From: Burkholderiales bacterium
Lineage (GTDB): Bacteria > Pseudomonadota > Gammaproteobacteria > Burkholderiales > Nitrosomonadaceae
DNA length: 64,000 bases
NCBI GenBank assembly: GCA_024235735.1
Contig: JACKLU010000001.1
Span: 372,001-436,000 of the forward strand
Reading direction: 5' to 3'
Of the stretch, positions 62,354 to 64,000 are shown piece after piece (the stretch's first letter is position 1; every line of letters begins with the position of its first letter). A program made the position numbers and the translations under genes. The notes beneath the pieces are model-generated. The model was not told the origin of the DNA. It searched no databases and saw nothing but the letters and a program-made list of their open reading frames with translations.

Positions 62354-64000
62354 TTACTCCAACAAGTATTCAATTTCAAGAGCAGGCCGCAATGTTGGAT
62401 CTTCTGCATAGTCACTGCTTACGAATGTCTTCGTATTATTGTTGCCACTAACAGGCACCAATTTCCATCCGAAGTTTGATCTGCCATTTTGAATTGCTTG
62501 TACTCCCTGGGTCACATCCATAACTAACCATCCTGGATTCCATAAAACCGAAGCTTCACCGTCAAATTGACTATCGATATCCGTTCCAATACCGACAGCA
62601 CCCGCCTGATTCCAGAAGACTGCTAATTGACTTTCTTTCCAGGTGACTTCACTTTCGAGCCAGGGCGATAGCAATGGATGTGCTCGATAAACATGATCAT
62701 AATAGGATGACTTATAAAGTTTTAATTTTGCTGAAGTAATCACTGCCCGATCAGGAATAATACCGCCTTCCGATTCAAAAATTGCAAATTGAATTAATGA
62801 GCTAAAGCGTGATCCCGTCGGTTTGTCCAGCAGTTTTACATTTTTTCCAAAATTCACAAAAGCATGAAATTCATAAAGATAGCTGTCCCATACATGAGCA
62901 AAATTATTGAGTCCTTTCTGTAACGTGACGCGAAGGTTATTACCTGCTGATCGTGTTACGTCAATACCTACTGCAGCGGAATTAACAGTTAAAGCACCAT
63001 TATCGGTTGCTACTACGTGCAACGTGTGCATGCCTTCTGTCGCATTCACCCAAACGAACTCGTATGGTAATTGAGTAACTTCTCCAAGCAGCGCACCGTC
63101 GACATAGAAGGCCACTTTTGTAATGCTGCCATCGCTGTCACTGGCGTCCGCTGTCAGCAGTATAGACGCGCCAACTTCAAATACCTGCCCGGCACTAGGA
63201 GCTGTCAGAGTCGCCGCAGGCGGTTGATTGGTCAAGTTTGAAACAGTAATTGACGCGCTTAGAGAGGTTGCCTGTCTACCATCATCATCGGTAGCTACAG
63301 CATACAGGACATGCGTGCCAGCGGATGCATTTTCCCAGGAAAGTTCATAAGGACTGCTGGTATCTTCGCCCAATAAAATTCCGTCTGCGTAAAATTCAAC
63401 TTTAGCAACAATGCCATCCGGATCACTCGCGTTGGCTCTGAGTAAAACGGATGCGCCTTCCACAAATTCCATACCTGATGACGGGGTCGTCAAGCTAATA
63501 GCTGGTGGTAAATTTATAGTACCGGTATCCGGTATATATTCGATTTCCAGTATGGGTCGAAGTGCAGGATCAGTATCGTATTCACTGCTGGCAAATTTTT
63601 TAGTATTGTTATTACCTTTTACTGGCACAAGCCTCCAGCCATAATTCTGCCCGCTTGCACTCATTGCCTGGACACCACCCGTTACATCTATATTCAACCA
63701 GCCGGGATTCCAGGTCACGGCTCCCTCTCCATCATGAACAACAGCGATATCCTGACCAAAACCCAGTCCACCAGGCACATCCCACAAAACACCAGACTCT
63801 CTTTGTGTCCAGGTCACGCCAGTTTCTGACCAATCATGCAAAATCTGGTGAGCACGATAAATGTAGTCATAGAATGATGTTTTGTATAAAAACAGTTTTG
63901 CCGATGTAATCGTTGAACCATTGGGCACTGGGCCGCCCTCACTGTCAAAGATTGCAAAACGAATGACTGAAGCAAAGCGACTTCCGCCCGGCTTATCCTG
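62354..64000 (-). CDS. DNRLRE/Ig-like surface protein, partial
   Basis: At least 549 residues; the frame is open at the window edge (QDKPGGSRFASVIRFAIF), so the N terminus lies beyond 64000. Two DNRLRE-type modules of about 170 residues (SRFASVIRFAIFDSEGG...LRPILEIEYI and SRFSSLIQFAIFESEGG...LRPALEIEYLLE) flank two Ig-like domains (NLPPAISLTTPSSG, VEFYADGILLGEDTSSPYEL; QPPAATLTAPSAG, VAFYVDGALLGEVTQLPYEF). The linker YIPDTG separates them. Such proteins are secreted or surface bound, with sugar-binding folds. No catalytic domain is in view. The V-ATPase operon starts 176 bases from its end. Confidence 0.85.
   Translation of the reverse strand, partial: QDKPGGSRFASVIRFAIFDSEGGPVPNGSTITSAKLFLYKTSFYDYIYRAHQILHDWSETGVTWTQRESGVLWDVPGGLGFGQDIAVVHDGEGAVTWNPGWLNIDVTGGVQAMSASGQNYGWRLVPVKGNNNTKKFASSEYDTDPALRPILEIEYIPDTGTINLPPAISLTTPSSGMEFVEGASVLLRANASDPDGIVAKVEFYADGILLGEDTSSPYELSWENASAGTHVLYAVATDDDGRQATSLSASITVSNLTNQPPAATLTAPSAGQVFEVGASILLTADASDSDGSITKVAFYVDGALLGEVTQLPYEFVWVNATEGMHTLHVVATDNGALTVNSAAVGIDVTRSAGNNLRVTLQKGLNNFAHVWDSYLYEFHAFVNFGKNVKLLDKPTGSRFSSLIQFAIFESEGGIIPDRAVITSAKLKLYKSSYYDHVYRAHPLLSPWLESEVTWKESQLAVFWNQAGAVGIGTDIDSQFDGEASVLWNPGWLVMDVTQGVQAIQNGRSNFGWKLVPVSGNNNTKTFVSSDYAEDPTLRPALEIEYLLE

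Noticed and set aside
1..64000. CRISPR arrays, rRNA genes, riboswitches
   Set aside because: No regularly spaced repeats, rRNA sequence or recognisable aptamer was seen on either strand.

Overview
The window reads as a chromosomal segment of a Gram-negative betaproteobacterium, most likely of the Nitrosomonas/Nitrosospira group. Evidence for the class: a betaproteobacterial-type porin, the queA-tgt-yajC-secD-secF order, several PEP-CTERM proteins and a hopanoid-type aminotransferase. No ammonia-oxidation gene is present, so the genus is inference.

Layout. 1-6 kb: end of a glycogen phosphorylase; a three-gene minus-strand group (seven-histidine beta-propeller, SCO1 copper chaperone, secreted protein); a porin; a small exported protein. 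6-15 kb: housekeeping on the minus strand (DUF1499, GNAT-nitrilase fusion, DedA, SecF, SecD, YajC, Tgt, QueA), then tRNA-Leu(CAA). 15-26 kb: PEP-CTERM genes, one of them decayed; a MITE-like element with a target duplication; an HpnO-like aminotransferase; a vanadium haloperoxidase-like enzyme; DUF2835; EttA; an IS3 remnant; and an RTX-type calcium-binding protein behind a good sigma-54 promoter. 26-34 kb is accessory: a long membrane protein with a periplasmic-binding-like domain, split by an ISAs1 element; another PEP-CTERM protein; and a PstI/BsuBI-type restriction-modification pair.

34-40 kb returns to core genes (YggS, NTF2-like, MetG, ApbC, Dcd, an exported protein), ending at tRNA-Ser(GGA). 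40-47 kb is a probable island beside that tRNA: a 1906-residue protein with two PIN-like regions inside helical repeats, overlapped by a small membrane protein carrying the same Asn/Gly-rich GRDVN motif, plus a possible serine-recombinase fragment. 47-54 kb is core again (ZapE, a diguanylate cyclase, LysS, XerD, Ogt).

54.5-62.2 kb is a complete V/A-type ATPase operon of the chlamydia/spirochaete kind (with DUF2764, without recognisable F or G subunits), ordered B-D-I-K-E-DUF2764-A. Its ring subunit keeps the sodium ligands known from Enterococcus NtpK, so it is probably a sodium pump. The window ends inside a surface protein with DNRLRE modules flanking two Ig-like domains.

Best candidates for undescribed biology: the two-gene GRDVN/PIN island, the seven-His propeller with its SCO1 partner, and the rotated sodium-type V-ATPase.
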